In this document: positions 39,022 to 48,367 of the stretch, piece by piece
Layout: each line of letters begins with the position of its first letter
Numbering within the stretch: position 1 is the first letter of the stretch
NCBI GenBank assembly: GCA_963736445.1
Contig: CAVTOY010000006.1
Coordinates: 130,298 to 194,297, forward strand
Origin: Thiosocius sp963736445
GTDB taxonomy: Bacteria > Pseudomonadota > Gammaproteobacteria > Chromatiales > Chromatiaceae
Length of the DNA: 64,000 nt
Reading direction: 5' to 3'
The notes under the pieces: generated by a model
What the model saw: the letters and a program-made list of their open reading frames with translations, nothing else
The model's database searches: none
What the model was told of the DNA's origin: nothing
Position numbers and translations under genes: made by a program

Positions 39022-39642
39022 ATGGCACGATACATCGGTCCGAAATGTAAGTTGATGCGTCGCGAGGGTACGGACCTGTACCTCAAGAGCCGCGTGCGCT
39101 CGATAGATTCGAAGTGCAACATGGAAAAAGTGCCCGGCCAGCAGAGCGACCGCCGCCGCCGGCTGTCTGACTACGGTGTGCAATTGCGCGAAAAGCAGAA
39201 GGTGCGGCGACTCTACGGCATCCTGGAGCGCCAGTTTCGCAATTACTACAAAGAATCCGATCGTGCCAAGGGCCCCACCGGAGAGAATCTGCTTAAGCTG
39301 CTCGAAAGCCGCCTCGACAACGTCGTCTATCGCATGGGCTTTGGCTCCACCCGGGCGGAGGCGCGCCAGCTGGTCAGCCACAAGTCAATCACGGTCAACG
39401 GCAAGGCAGTCAATGTCGCCTCCTACGTCGTGCGTCCGGATGACGTCGTCGCTGTCGCCGAAAAGGCGCAAAAGCAGGAACGCATCAAGAACTCGCTGGG
39501 TCTGGCTGAGCAGTACGGGCTGCCCGACTGGGTCGAGGTAGATTCCAAGGGCATGAGCGGTACCTTCAAGCGGGTGCCGGATCGGGTCGAGTTGCCTGCC
39601 GAGATCAACGAGCAGCTGATCGTCGAGCTGTATTCAAAGTAA
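39022..39642 (+). CDS. rpsD: 30S ribosomal protein S4
   Basis: A primary 16S rRNA binder and, in E. coli, repressor of the alpha operon. The 206-residue protein begins MARYIGPKCKLMRREGTDLY. It lacks the N-terminal CxxC zinc cluster, as is usual in this class, and has the S4 domain (LESRLDNVVYRMGFGSTRAE, then ARQLVSHKSITVNGK). Standard length. Confidence 0.99.
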   Translation: MARYIGPKCKLMRREGTDLYLKSRVRSIDSKCNMEKVPGQQSDRRRRLSDYGVQLREKQKVRRLYGILERQFRNYYKESDRAKGPTGENLLKLLESRLDNVVYRMGFGSTRAEARQLVSHKSITVNGKAVNVASYVVRPDDVVAVAEKAQKQERIKNSLGLAEQYGLPDWVEVDSKGMSGTFKRVPDRVELPAEINEQLIVELYSK

Positions 39643-39662
39643 AGGAACTGAGAGGGCCATCC

Positions 39663-40664
39663 ATGACGGAGTCCGTCACCGAATTCCTCAAGCCGCGTAT
39701 CGTCAACTTACAGACGATCCACGAGCGCCACGCAAAGGTTTCACTGGAGCCGCTGGAACGCGGTTTCGGGCACACCTTGGGCAATGCGCTGCGCCGTATC
39801 TTGCTTTCCTCGATGCCTGGTTGCGCCATCGTCGAGGCCGAGATCGAGGGCGTACTGCACGAATACAGTGCCATCGAGGGCGTACAGGAAGACGTCCTAG
39901 AAATCTTGCTCAACCTCAAAGAGGTGGCGATCAGCATGGAAGATCGTGATGAGGCTATCGTTACCCTGAACGCGAAGGGTCCGGGGGTCGTCACCGCCGC
40001 AGACATTCAGCTGTCGCATGGCATGGCCGTTTCCAATCCGGAACTGCTCATTGCACGCCTCACCGACAAGGGTGAGCTGAGTCTGACCATGAGGGTGCGT
40101 CGTGGTCGCGGCTACGAGCCTGCGGCCAGCCGTGAGAGTGCGGCTGGCGACGACCGCCCGATCGGTCATCTGCAGCTGGATGCAACCTTCAGCCCGGTGC
40201 GTCGCGTATCCTACGCCGTCGAAGCCGCCCGTGTGGAGCAACGCACCAACCTCGATCGCTTGGTCATCGAAATTGAGACGGATGGCACCATTGACCCTGA
40301 AGATGCGATTCGCCGGTCGGCAACGATTCTTCAGGACCAGCTGTCTGCGTTCGTCAAGCTGGATGAAACCACCAGTTCCGTCGCGGAGCAGGAACGGGCC
40401 GAGCCGATGGTCGATCCGATTCTGCTGCGCCCGGTCGACGACCTGGAGCTCACGGTCCGGTCGGCCAACTGTCTCAAGGCAGAGAACATCTTCCTGATCG
40501 GCGATCTGATTCAGCGTACCGAGGTGGAACTGCTGAAGACGCCGAACCTGGGCAAAAAGTCGCTGACTGAGATCAAAGATGTGCTGGCCACGCGTGGTCT
40601 GTCGCTGGGTATGCGCCTCGAGAACTGGCCGCCCGAGAATCTCGAAGAACTGATGGCACGCTGA
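39663..40664 (+). CDS. rpoA: DNA-directed RNA polymerase subunit alpha
   Basis: Dimerises to start polymerase assembly; its C-terminal domain contacts UP elements and activators. The 333-residue protein has the N-terminal domain motifs FGHTLGNALRRILLSSMPG and VRRVSYAVEAARVEQRTNLD. The C-terminal domain follows (LELTVRSANCLKAENI, then LLKTPNLGKKSLTEIKDVLA). Length and order are normal. Confidence 0.99.
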   Translation: MTESVTEFLKPRIVNLQTIHERHAKVSLEPLERGFGHTLGNALRRILLSSMPGCAIVEAEIEGVLHEYSAIEGVQEDVLEILLNLKEVAISMEDRDEAIVTLNAKGPGVVTAADIQLSHGMAVSNPELLIARLTDKGELSLTMRVRRGRGYEPAASRESAAGDDRPIGHLQLDATFSPVRRVSYAVEAARVEQRTNLDRLVIEIETDGTIDPEDAIRRSATILQDQLSAFVKLDETTSSVAEQERAEPMVDPILLRPVDDLELTVRSANCLKAENIFLIGDLIQRTEVELLKTPNLGKKSLTEIKDVLATRGLSLGMRLENWPPENLEELMAR

Positions 40665-40703
40665 GAAGCGTTTGGTACAACCGTTTACCTAGGAAGTGGA
40701 CCC

Positions 40704-41084
40704 ATGCGTCACCGCAAAGCCGGACGGCAGCTCAATCGCAACAGCTCACACCGCAAGGCGATGTTTCGCAATATGACGGCCTCGCTGATCGAGCACGAAC
40801 TGATCAAGACCACCCTGCCCAAGGCGAAAGAGCTGCGCGGGGTGGCCGAACCGCTGATCACGATGGCCAAGGAAGACAGCGTCGCCAAGCGTCGCCTTGC
40901 CTTTGCGCGTCTGCGCAGCGACGCGGCGGTCGGCAAGCTGTTCGCCGAGTTGGGTCCACGCTATCGCGAACGCCCGGGTGGTTATCTGCGTATCCTAAAA
41001 TGCGGCCATCGTCCGAGTGACAAGGCGCCGATGGCCTTTGTGGAGCTCGTCGATCGCCCGGTCGCGGAAGAAGAAGTCGAGTAA
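40704..41084 (+). CDS. rplQ: 50S ribosomal protein L17
   Basis: A tunnel-exit protein and the last gene of the ribosomal super-cluster. The 126-residue protein begins MRHRKAGRQLNRNSSHRKAM and contains TTLPKAKELRGVAEPLITMA. A strong terminator follows 21 bases after the stop. Confidence 0.99.
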   Translation: MRHRKAGRQLNRNSSHRKAMFRNMTASLIEHELIKTTLPKAKELRGVAEPLITMAKEDSVAKRRLAFARLRSDAAVGKLFAELGPRYRERPGGYLRILKCGHRPSDKAPMAFVELVDRPVAEEEVE

Positions 41085-41104
41085 ACCGATCTTATCAGCC
41101 GATG

Positions 41105-41132
41105 AAAAAACCGGGCCATGCCCGGTTTTTTT
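41105..41132 (+). terminator. Intrinsic terminator of the ribosomal super-cluster
   Basis: AAAAAA-CCGGGC-cat-GCCCGG-TTTTTTT: a 6-bp GC stem extended by A-T pairing, with a 3-base loop and a seven-T tail, directly after rplQ. The flanking A and T runs would also let it work on the opposite strand. Confidence 0.95.
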
Positions 41133-41221
41133 GTGTTTGGCGTCGATGCAGACGGCACGGGATAATTCGGCGGCATGACGACTTAGCGCCGTGACCAAAG
41201 GCGCACTGCACGGATTGGAAC

Positions 41222-41959
41222 ATGGCAATGAAGCGTCCTCGTCCGATCTTCCTGTTCACCGACTTCGGTTGGTCTGGCCCCTATGTCGGGCAGATGGTCG
41301 GAGCGATCGTCGCCGCCGATCCGCACGTACGGGTTTTCAATCTGATGCATGATGCGCCGCAGATGCGCCCTGACTTGGCCGCCTACTTGTTACCCGCATG
41401 CTGCCGCACGCTGCCGCAAGACGCCATTGTGGCGGCTGTGGTCGACCCGGGCGTCGGAGGGGATCGCGCCGCGCTGATCGTAGAGACCGCGACGATGACC
41501 TTCATCGGGCCGGACAACGGCCTATTGTGCCGCCTAACGGACATCTTTCGGGTGGCACGCATCGACTGGCAGCCGGCTGTCCTGTCGGCGAGTTTTCATG
41601 GCCGCGATCTGTTTGCGCCCGCGGCGGCGCGGCTGGCGCTCGGTGAGACCGTCGAGTGCACGCCAATCCAACCGCACCAGATGGTCGGCGGCGACTGGCC
41701 GGACGACCCCGAGCGGATTATCTATGTCGATGCCTTCGGCAATCTCATGACCGGCGTGGATGCAAAGAACGTGAGCAAAAACAGCAGGATAGTGATTGGC
41801 GATCAGCGCCTAGCCTATGCAGAGACGTTCTGTCGGGCCGCAGTCGGGGCGCCGTTCTGGTATGTCAATTCGCAGGGTTTGGTGGAGATCGCGGCCAACG
41901 GCAGATCGGCCGCGGCACTATTGTCACTGGCGCTAGGCGAAAGATTCCTGCTACAGTAA
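41222..41959 (+). CDS. S-adenosyl-L-methionine hydrolase (SAM hydroxide adenosyltransferase)
   Basis: Predicted to split SAM into adenosine and methionine with water as nucleophile. The 245-residue protein belongs to the DUF62 family, which also includes fluorinase and chlorinase. Motifs: FLFTDFGWSGPYVGQM near the N-terminus, AAVVDPGVGGDR (Asp75 and Arg82), GPDNGLL, and FHGRDLFAPAAARLA (His126). The Asp-Arg-His trio is the water-activating set reported for hydrolase members, which favours hydrolase over halogenase. It follows the rplQ terminator and stands before a secreted lamin-tail gene. Its physiological role in bacteria is poorly known. Confidence 0.85.
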   Translation: MAMKRPRPIFLFTDFGWSGPYVGQMVGAIVAADPHVRVFNLMHDAPQMRPDLAAYLLPACCRTLPQDAIVAAVVDPGVGGDRAALIVETATMTFIGPDNGLLCRLTDIFRVARIDWQPAVLSASFHGRDLFAPAAARLALGETVECTPIQPHQMVGGDWPDDPERIIYVDAFGNLMTGVDAKNVSKNSRIVIGDQRLAYAETFCRAAVGAPFWYVNSQGLVEIAANGRSAAALLSLALGERFLLQ

Positions 41960-42004
41960 TTGTCCGTCACGGATAGGCGGTTTGAAGACAACACGGAGGT
42001 TGTT

Positions 42005-42679
42005 ATGGATAGGGTTCGCTTGGCGCCCATGGCGCTGTTACTGCTCGTTTGCACGCTGCCCGCCCGGGCAACCTGGATCTCACCCTTCATCAGTGAGCTC
42101 CACTACGACAATGCAGGGTCTGATGTTGGCGAGTTCGTCGCGGTTAGCGGTTCGCCAGGCCTTGACCTCTCCGGCTGGCAGATCGTGCTCTACAATGGCG
42201 CGAACGGTAGCCCTTACGATGCACTGCCATTGTCGGACATGCTCGGCGCCGGCAACGGGCTGGCCGAAGTGCATCGGACAGTGGGTGGTATGCAGAACGG
42301 GCCGGATGGGGTGGCGTTGATATCGGCGGCCGAGGCAGTCATCGACTTCGTCGCCTATGAGGGCGCCCTTGTCGCGACCGAAGGTCTTGCCGCCGGAATG
42401 ACGGCACGGGTGCTGCCGATCGCCGAAGGCGGCGCGACCCCGATGGGGAGCTCGTTGCAGCGGGTGGGAAGCCTCGCGGACTGGACCTGGTCGACAGGGC
42501 CGGCCTCGCCGGGCGTGGTGAATGTTGGGCTGGCCGTGCCGGCGCAGGGGCGTGTGCCAATCGTCGCGAGCTGGTTGGTGTGGTTCTCGGGATTGCTTGG
42601 ACTGGTATTGGCGAGCGCTATCGGCCGAGGTCGCAAGCGAGGTGGCGTGATGGTGTGTACGCCCCAGCGAATGATCTGA
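42005..42679 (+). CDS. Secreted lamin-tail-domain protein with PEP-CTERM-like C-terminus
   Basis: A 224-residue exported protein. The signal peptide (MDRVRLAPMALLLLVCTLPA, cleavage after ARA) is followed by a lamin-tail-like domain (ISELHYDNAGSDVGEFVAVS, then LDLSGWQIVLYNGANG), a fold found in many secreted bacterial proteins. The C-terminus has a VP-containing motif, one hydrophobic helix (ASWLVWFSGLLGLVLASAIG) and a basic tail (RGRKRGG). That order resembles PEP-CTERM/VPLPA sorting signals cut by exosortase. The ATG at 42005 is chosen for its GGAGG ribosome site; an earlier in-frame start would bury the signal peptide. Confidence 0.65.
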   Translation: MDRVRLAPMALLLLVCTLPARATWISPFISELHYDNAGSDVGEFVAVSGSPGLDLSGWQIVLYNGANGSPYDALPLSDMLGAGNGLAEVHRTVGGMQNGPDGVALISAAEAVIDFVAYEGALVATEGLAAGMTARVLPIAEGGATPMGSSLQRVGSLADWTWSTGPASPGVVNVGLAVPAQGRVPIVASWLVWFSGLLGLVLASAIGRGRKRGGVMVCTPQRMI

Positions 42680-42765
42680 GGTCGGGCGCCCGGTCGGTCG
42701 TTGATCGGGTGCCGCGACGGATACTTGATTGTGCGGGGGTCTGCCTTGTACGCGGAGAATGGGTC

Positions 42766-43341
42766 ATGAAGCGAGAGCGCAAATTGTCGTTGAGACGTTG
42801 GGTAGGGCGCGACCGGCAACAGACGGACGCCATGCCGGATGCGGGTGGACAAGCGCAGGCGCCGCGATCACCCTCAACAGATGCACAGCGAATGGCCGGC
42901 GCTCCGCTGGAAAAGGCCTATCGCGATCTCCTGATGCAGAATCAGATCCTGTCGGAGAGCAATGCGCGGCTGCAGGAGCAGCTCGCTGATCAGGCGGGCG
43001 GCGTTGCTGAATCACCGGCGGCCAAGCAGTTGATCCGGGCGCAGCGCGATGCGCTGGTTGAACGCAGCCGTCGGCTGCGCGAGGTCGAGTACGAACTCAA
43101 ACAGATTCATCGCCTCAAGGACAAGCTGGTGGAGGAAAACCGGCGGCTGCAACGGCAGTTGAGCGATTTCCGACCCGTGCTACGCCGAGAAGAGCAGAAT
43201 CGGCGCGAACTCGCAGAGACCAAGGCGGCCCTGCATGAAAAGACGAACGAACTCCTGTACCTGAAGGATAAGTACTTTCAGCTCGAGGCGCGACTCAAGC
43301 CGGCGTCACCTCCGGGCTCAGTCGCCAACGGGCGTTTCTAG
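42766..43341 (+). CDS. Hypothetical coiled-coil protein
   Basis: I do not recognise the family. The 191-residue product has a basic N-terminus (MKRERKLSLRRWVGRDRQQ), a Pro/Ala-rich linker, and from about residue 48 to 180 a long charged helical stretch with heptad-like Leu spacing (for example LIRAQRDALVERSRRLREVE and LKDKLVEENRRLQRQLSDF). This predicts a coiled coil without signal peptide or membrane helix. GGAG lies upstream of the ATG at 42766. It stands between the lamin-tail gene (87 bases) and the convergent uvrA (22 bases). Confidence 0.65.
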   Translation: MKRERKLSLRRWVGRDRQQTDAMPDAGGQAQAPRSPSTDAQRMAGAPLEKAYRDLLMQNQILSESNARLQEQLADQAGGVAESPAAKQLIRAQRDALVERSRRLREVEYELKQIHRLKDKLVEENRRLQRQLSDFRPVLRREEQNRRELAETKAALHEKTNELLYLKDKYFQLEARLKPASPPGSVANGRF

Positions 43342-43363
43342 CCTGCTCGCTGGATCGCGGCGC

Positions 43364-46201
43364 TCAGGCCTTAGCCAGCGCCGGTGCGAGAAAGCGTCCG
43401 GTATGTGAATGTGCCATGTCGGCGATCTGCTCGGGCGTCCCAGTAGCGATGATCTCGCCACCGCCGTCGCCGCCCTCGGGTCCAAGATCGATTATCCAAT
43501 CGGCCGTCTTGATCACATCCAGGTTGTGCTCGATGACAACGATGGTGTTGCCATGATCGCGCAGGCGGTGCAAGACCTTGAGCAGTTGTTTCACGTCGTG
43601 GAAATGTAGCCCGGTGGTTGGCTCGTCAAGGATGTACAAGGTTCGTCCGGTGTCGCGTTTGGATAGCTCGCGCGAGAGCTTGACCCGTTGTGCCTCGCCG
43701 CCTGACAGCGTGGTCGCGTTCTGCCCCAGGGTGATGTAACTCAGGCCGACGTCCATCAAGGTCTGCAGTTTGCGCTTGATTACCGGCACCGCGGCGAAAA
43801 AGGCCAGCGCATCCTCGACCGTCATTTCAAGTACCTCGTTGATGCGTCTGCCTTTGTATTGAACTTCCAGGGTCTCGCGGTTGTAGCGCTTGCCCTTGCA
43901 GACATCGCATTGCACATAAATGTCGGGCAGGAAGTGCATCTCGACCTTGATGACCCCGTCGCCCTTGCAGGCCTCGCAGCGGCCGCCCCGGACGTTGAAG
44001 CTGAAACGTCCGGGTGTGTAGCCGCGCGATCGTGCCTCGGGAACCCCGGCGAAGAGTTCACGGATCGGCGTGAACAGGCCGGTATAGGTGGCGGGATTGG
44101 AGCGTGGTGTGCGGCCGATCGGCGATTGATCGATGTCTACCACCTTGTCGAAATGCTGCATGCCCGTCGCCTTCTTGAAGGGCGCGACGCTGTGATTGGC
44201 GCCGTTAAGCTCATTCGCCGCCAACGGGTAAAGGGTGTCGTTGATCAGGGTCGATTTGCCTGAGCCGGATACACCGGTCACGCAAGTGAACAGGCCGGCA
44301 GGGATCTCGAGTTTTACTTTTTTGAGGTTGTTTCCCCGGGCACCCTCGATCTTTAGCATTCGCTTGCGTTCGAGGGGGTGGCGCTTCTCGGGCAGCTCGA
44401 TACGTTCGCGACCGGCGAGATAGTCGCCGGTGATGGAGCCGGCCACCGCACAGATGTCTTCGATGCTGCCCTGAGCCACCACCTGGCCGCCATGCACGCC
44501 CGCCCGCGGGCCGATGTCGACGACATGATCCGCGCTGCGGATCGCATCCTCATCATGCTCGACCATGATCACGGTATTGCCAAGGTCGCGCAGATAGGTC
44601 AGCGTGTTCAGCAGGCGTTCGTTATCGCGTTGATGCAGACCGATCGAGGGTTCGTCCAGTACATACATTACCCCGACCAGGCCGGCGCCGATCTGGCTCG
44701 CGAGACGGATGCGCTGTGCCTCGCCGCCCGACAGGGTCTCCGCGCTCCGATCCAGCGTTAGATAATTCAGGCCGACGTTGACCAGGAAACGCAGGCGATC
44801 GTTGATCTCCTTGACGATCTTTGCGGCGATCTTGCCGCTCTTGCCCGGCAGGTCCAGGCGTTCGAAGAACGCCAGGCTGCCCTCGACCGCCATGCCGGTG
44901 ATCGACGGCAGATCGAGTTCGGCGACGAATACGCTGCGCGCCGCCTCGTTCAGACGAGTGCCCTGGCAATCCGGACAGGGCTGTGAGGACATAAAGCGCG
45001 CCAGTTCTTCCCGCACCGCATTCGACTCGGTCTCGCGGTATCGCCGCTGCATGTTGTTGATAATGCCCTCGAAGGGATGGGTCTTCTTGACCGCCCGGCC
45101 GCGCTCGTTGAAATAGCTGAACTCAATGGCCTCAAAAGCGCTGCCGCGGAGGACGACCCCACGAATCTCCTCGGATAGATCGCTCCACGGTGTCTCGGGG
45201 TCGAACCCGTAGTGCTTCCCCAGGGAGCGAATCATCTGGTGGTAATAGGCGTTGCGCCTGTCCCAACCGCGTACGGCACCGCCGGCCAGTGACAGCTCTG
45301 GGTGGGCGACCACCTTGTGTGGATCGAAGAACTGTTCAACACCTAGACCGTCACAGGTCGCACAGGCGCCGACCGGGTTGTTGAACGAGAACAGACGCGG
45401 CTCCAATTCCTCGATACTGTAGCCACACACTGGGCAGGCGAAGTTGGCCGAGAAAACCAGGTCCGGCTGCGGCCTGGCGGGATCCGCGTCGATCCATGCG
45501 ACCCGGACGACGCCGTCCGCAAGGTGCAGCGCGGTCTCGAAGGATTCGGCCAGCCGCAGACCGATGTCGTCACGCACCTTGAAGCGATCGACGACCACCT
45601 CGATGGTGTGCTTCTTGTGCAGCTCAAGCTCAGGCGGATCGTCCAGCTCGAACAGCTCGCCGTCGATGCGGGCCCGAATAAACCCCTGGGCGTGGAGTTC
45701 GGCGAGCAGCTTGTGATACTCGCCTTTGCGCTCAGAGATCACTGGCGCCAGCAACATCAGCTTGCTGCCCAAGGGTTGCGCCAGCACCTGGTCCACCATC
45801 TGACTGACTGTCTGCGCCTCCAGGCGTTCGCCATGGCTCGGGCAGCGCGGCGTACCGGCACGCGCGAACAACAGGCGCAGGTAGTCGTAGATCTCGGTGA
45901 TCGTGCCGACCGTTGAACGCGGATTGTGGCTGGTCGTCTTTTGCTCGATCGATATCGCCGGCGACAGCCCTTCGATATGGTCTACGTCGGGTTTCTCCAT
46001 CATCGACAGAAACTGGCGGGCATAGGCCGACAGCGACTCCACGTAGCGCCGCTGGCCCTCTGCGTAGATGGTGTCGAACGCCAACGACGATTTCCCCGAG
46101 CCAGATAGGCCGGTGATGACGATCAGCCGGTCGCGCGGCAGCGACAGATCGATGTTTTTGAGATTGTGGGTGCGGGCGCCGCGGATTTGAATCGTATCCA
46201 T
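43364..46201 (-). CDS. uvrA: Excinuclease ABC subunit A
   Basis: The damage-recognition ATPase of nucleotide excision repair. The 945-residue protein has two ABC ATPase modules: Walker A GLSGSGKSSLAFDT near residue 31 and GVSGSGKSTLINDT in the second half, with two LSGGEAQR signature motifs. Zinc fingers are visible as CPVCGYSIEE...CATC and in GRCEACKGDGVIKVEMHFLP followed by CDVCKGKRY. No LexA box was found in the 202 bases upstream, which it shares with the divergent MFS gene. Confidence 0.98.
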   Translation of the reverse strand: MDTIQIRGARTHNLKNIDLSLPRDRLIVITGLSGSGKSSLAFDTIYAEGQRRYVESLSAYARQFLSMMEKPDVDHIEGLSPAISIEQKTTSHNPRSTVGTITEIYDYLRLLFARAGTPRCPSHGERLEAQTVSQMVDQVLAQPLGSKLMLLAPVISERKGEYHKLLAELHAQGFIRARIDGELFELDDPPELELHKKHTIEVVVDRFKVRDDIGLRLAESFETALHLADGVVRVAWIDADPARPQPDLVFSANFACPVCGYSIEELEPRLFSFNNPVGACATCDGLGVEQFFDPHKVVAHPELSLAGGAVRGWDRRNAYYHQMIRSLGKHYGFDPETPWSDLSEEIRGVVLRGSAFEAIEFSYFNERGRAVKKTHPFEGIINNMQRRYRETESNAVREELARFMSSQPCPDCQGTRLNEAARSVFVAELDLPSITGMAVEGSLAFFERLDLPGKSGKIAAKIVKEINDRLRFLVNVGLNYLTLDRSAETLSGGEAQRIRLASQIGAGLVGVMYVLDEPSIGLHQRDNERLLNTLTYLRDLGNTVIMVEHDEDAIRSADHVVDIGPRAGVHGGQVVAQGSIEDICAVAGSITGDYLAGRERIELPEKRHPLERKRMLKIEGARGNNLKKVKLEIPAGLFTCVTGVSGSGKSTLINDTLYPLAANELNGANHSVAPFKKATGMQHFDKVVDIDQSPIGRTPRSNPATYTGLFTPIRELFAGVPEARSRGYTPGRFSFNVRGGRCEACKGDGVIKVEMHFLPDIYVQCDVCKGKRYNRETLEVQYKGRRINEVLEMTVEDALAFFAAVPVIKRKLQTLMDVGLSYITLGQNATTLSGGEAQRVKLSRELSKRDTGRTLYILDEPTTGLHFHDVKQLLKVLHRLRDHGNTIVVIEHNLDVIKTADWIIDLGPEGGDGGGEIIATGTPEQIADMAHSHTGRFLAPALAKA

Positions 46202-46403
46202 GATCTTTGCTGCAGGGCATCAAACCCGAGAAGTCTACGGCAGTGCGCGAGGTGGGGAAACGTCGCACTGTCTGGGGACAAGTCTGGTGCCCCGGCGTCG
46301 ATTTTCGCTGCCGCGCCGGCGCCTGCAGAACGCCAATCATCGGCGTCTGCGTCGATGGGCCGTTCGGGTTAATATTCGACGCTAAACCCCCAGGACCTCC
46401 CCG

Positions 46404-47783
46404 GTGCCAGAGAACGCAACCCAAAAAATGACCGCCAGTGAGCGGCGTGCCACCTTTGGTTTGGCCGGTGTGCAGGGCTTCCGCATGCTCGGCCTATTCC
46501 TGATCCTGCCGGTATTCGCCCTTTACGCCGAGACGCTGCCCGGTTCGACGCCCTTTCTGACCGGCCTTGCGGTCGGTATCTACGGCCTCACCCAGGCCGC
46601 ACTGCAGATTCCGTTTGGCCTGTTGTCCGATCGCATCGGGCGCAAGCCGGTTATCCTGGGCGGTCTGGTGCTGTTTGCGCTGGGCAGTGCGATCGCGGCG
46701 TCGGCGGACGAGATGTGGCTGGTTATCGTCGGTCGCGCGGTGCAGGGCAGCGGGGCGATCGCCGCCGCTGTGATGGCCTTGGCCGCCGATCTGACGCGCG
46801 AAGAGAATCGCACCAAGGCCATGGCCACTATCGGCATGATGATCGGGGTCTCCTTCATGCTCGCCATGCTGGCCGGCCCGCTGCTCGGTCGCCTGATCGG
46901 GGTTGACGGTATCTTCTGGTTGACGGCCCTACTCGCGTTGGTCGGCATGGCCATCATCGCCCTGGTGGTGCCAACACCTCGCCATAGCACGGTCCACCGC
47001 GATGCGGAAACCGTGCCGGCCATGTTCCACCGGGTGCTGCACAATCGCGAACTGCTCCGCCTGGACTTCGGCATCTTCTCGCTGCATGTGATCCTGACAG
47101 CGCTATTCCTGGCGATACCGGTGGTGTTGCGCGACCTCGGGCTGGAGCCGGTGCAGCACGCCTGGCTGTATCTGCCGGTGATGCTGGGCTCCATTGCGCT
47201 GATGTTGCCGTTGGTGATCATTGGAGAACGCCGTGGGCTGATGAAACCGGTGTTCATTGGCGCGGTAGGCTGCTTGATGATCGCGCAGTTGGCCCTGGGA
47301 CTGACGGTCCACGATTTCTGGGGCTTTGTCGCCGCGTTGACCCTGTTCTTCACCGCCGTCAACCTGCTCGAGGCGGCCCTGCCGTCGCTGGTTTCCAAGA
47401 TTGCCCCGGTCGAGGCCAAGGGGACGGCGATGGGCGTCTACTCGACGTCGCAGTTCACCGGCGCCTTCATCGGCGGCGTAGTGGGTGGTTGGGCGCACCA
47501 TCAGTTTGGCCTTGCGGCGGTGTTCGAGGCGGGCGCCGTGGCGGCGGCAATTTGGCTGCTGCTGGCGTTTGGTATGCGACGACCGGGCCGTTACGTGAGT
47601 CGTCTGGTCAATCTCGGCGACCTGGCGGATCCCAGCGGCGACGATATCATTCGGCGCCTGCAAGGCGTCCCGGGCGTCGTCGAGGCCGTGGTCGTGGCAG
47701 ACGAGGGCGTGGCCTATCTCAAGGTCGATCGCGATCGTCTCGACAGCATGGCGTTAGATGAAATTGTCGCCCGCCCGGCGTAG
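46404..47783 (+). CDS. MFS transporter with C-terminal ferredoxin-like domain (YajR-like)
   Basis: A 459-residue inner-membrane major facilitator with twelve predicted helices. The MFS signature loop is FGLLSDRIGRKPVILGG between helices 2 and 3. After the last helix, about 65 residues (LADPSGDDIIRRLQGVPGVV, then AYLKVDRDRLDSM) form a small soluble domain like the YAM domain of E. coli YajR. The start is GTG at 46404 with AGGA upstream; ATG at 46428 is an alternative. An MFS gene of this type between uvrA and ssb is common in Gammaproteobacteria. The substrate is unknown. Confidence 0.85.
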   Translation: MPENATQKMTASERRATFGLAGVQGFRMLGLFLILPVFALYAETLPGSTPFLTGLAVGIYGLTQAALQIPFGLLSDRIGRKPVILGGLVLFALGSAIAASADEMWLVIVGRAVQGSGAIAAAVMALAADLTREENRTKAMATIGMMIGVSFMLAMLAGPLLGRLIGVDGIFWLTALLALVGMAIIALVVPTPRHSTVHRDAETVPAMFHRVLHNRELLRLDFGIFSLHVILTALFLAIPVVLRDLGLEPVQHAWLYLPVMLGSIALMLPLVIIGERRGLMKPVFIGAVGCLMIAQLALGLTVHDFWGFVAALTLFFTAVNLLEAALPSLVSKIAPVEAKGTAMGVYSTSQFTGAFIGGVVGGWAHHQFGLAAVFEAGAVAAAIWLLLAFGMRRPGRYVSRLVNLGDLADPSGDDIIRRLQGVPGVVEAVVVADEGVAYLKVDRDRLDSMALDEIVARPA

Positions 47784-47846
47784 ACTTCCGGGCAGATTAA
47801 GATACCGGGTGCGGCACGGAGGCCGCCGCCGGCCAGAGGAGGAAGA

Positions 47847-48296
47847 ATGGCAAGCAGAGGCGTAAACAAGGTCATCCTGATCGGCAATCTCGGGCAGGAT
47901 CCCGAGGTCCGCTACATGCCCAACGGCGGTGCGGTATGCAACATCACCGTGGCGACCTCGGAGACCTGGAAGGACAAGAATACCGGCGAGAACCAGGAGA
48001 AGACCGAGTGGCATCGCGTCGTGATGTTTCGGCGTCTGGCCGAGATCGCCGGGGAGTACCTGAAAAAGGGCTCGAAGGTCTACCTCGAGGGTCGCCTGCA
48101 GACGCGCAAGTGGCAAGACCAACAGGGTCAGGATCGTTATACGACCGAGATCGTCGCCGATCAGATGCAGATGCTCGACAGCCGCGGCGGCAGTGCCGAT
48201 TTCGCGCCTTCCCAGCAGCGCTCCTCTGCGCCGCAGTCGACGCCCGAGGCCGCTGCACCCGCAGACAGCGGATTTGAAGACGACATCCCGTTTTAG
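47847..48296 (+). CDS. ssb: Single-stranded DNA-binding protein
   Basis: Coats single-stranded DNA in replication, recombination and repair. The 149-residue protein begins ASRGVNKVILIGNLGQDPEV, has the OB-fold motif RMPNG-like YMPNGGAVCNITVATSE and VYLEGRLQTRKWQDQ. It ends with an acidic tip, FEDDIPF, the peptide that recruits partner proteins. The linker is short. A strong ribosome site (AGGAGGAAG) precedes the ATG. Confidence 0.98.
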   Translation: MASRGVNKVILIGNLGQDPEVRYMPNGGAVCNITVATSETWKDKNTGENQEKTEWHRVVMFRRLAEIAGEYLKKGSKVYLEGRLQTRKWQDQQGQDRYTTEIVADQMQMLDSRGGSADFAPSQQRSSAPQSTPEAAAPADSGFEDDIPF

Positions 48297-48367
48297 CCTA
48301 TTGGAAGGCCTGACCAACGCGGCAACGCCCGGTCGGTGCCAGCCAAACGCCGGTTAGCCTGTAAATC

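Noticed and set aside
41222..41959. DUF62 protein as a halogenase (fluorinase/chlorinase)
   Set aside because: The Asp75-Arg82-His126 set and the hypothetical-hydrolase motifs fit SAM hydrolase, and no halometabolite genes are nearby.
46202..46403. Possible LexA box upstream of uvrA (CTGTCTGGGGACAAG)
   Set aside because: Half-sites are too close (6 bases instead of 8 between CTGT and ACA) and the right half is imperfect.
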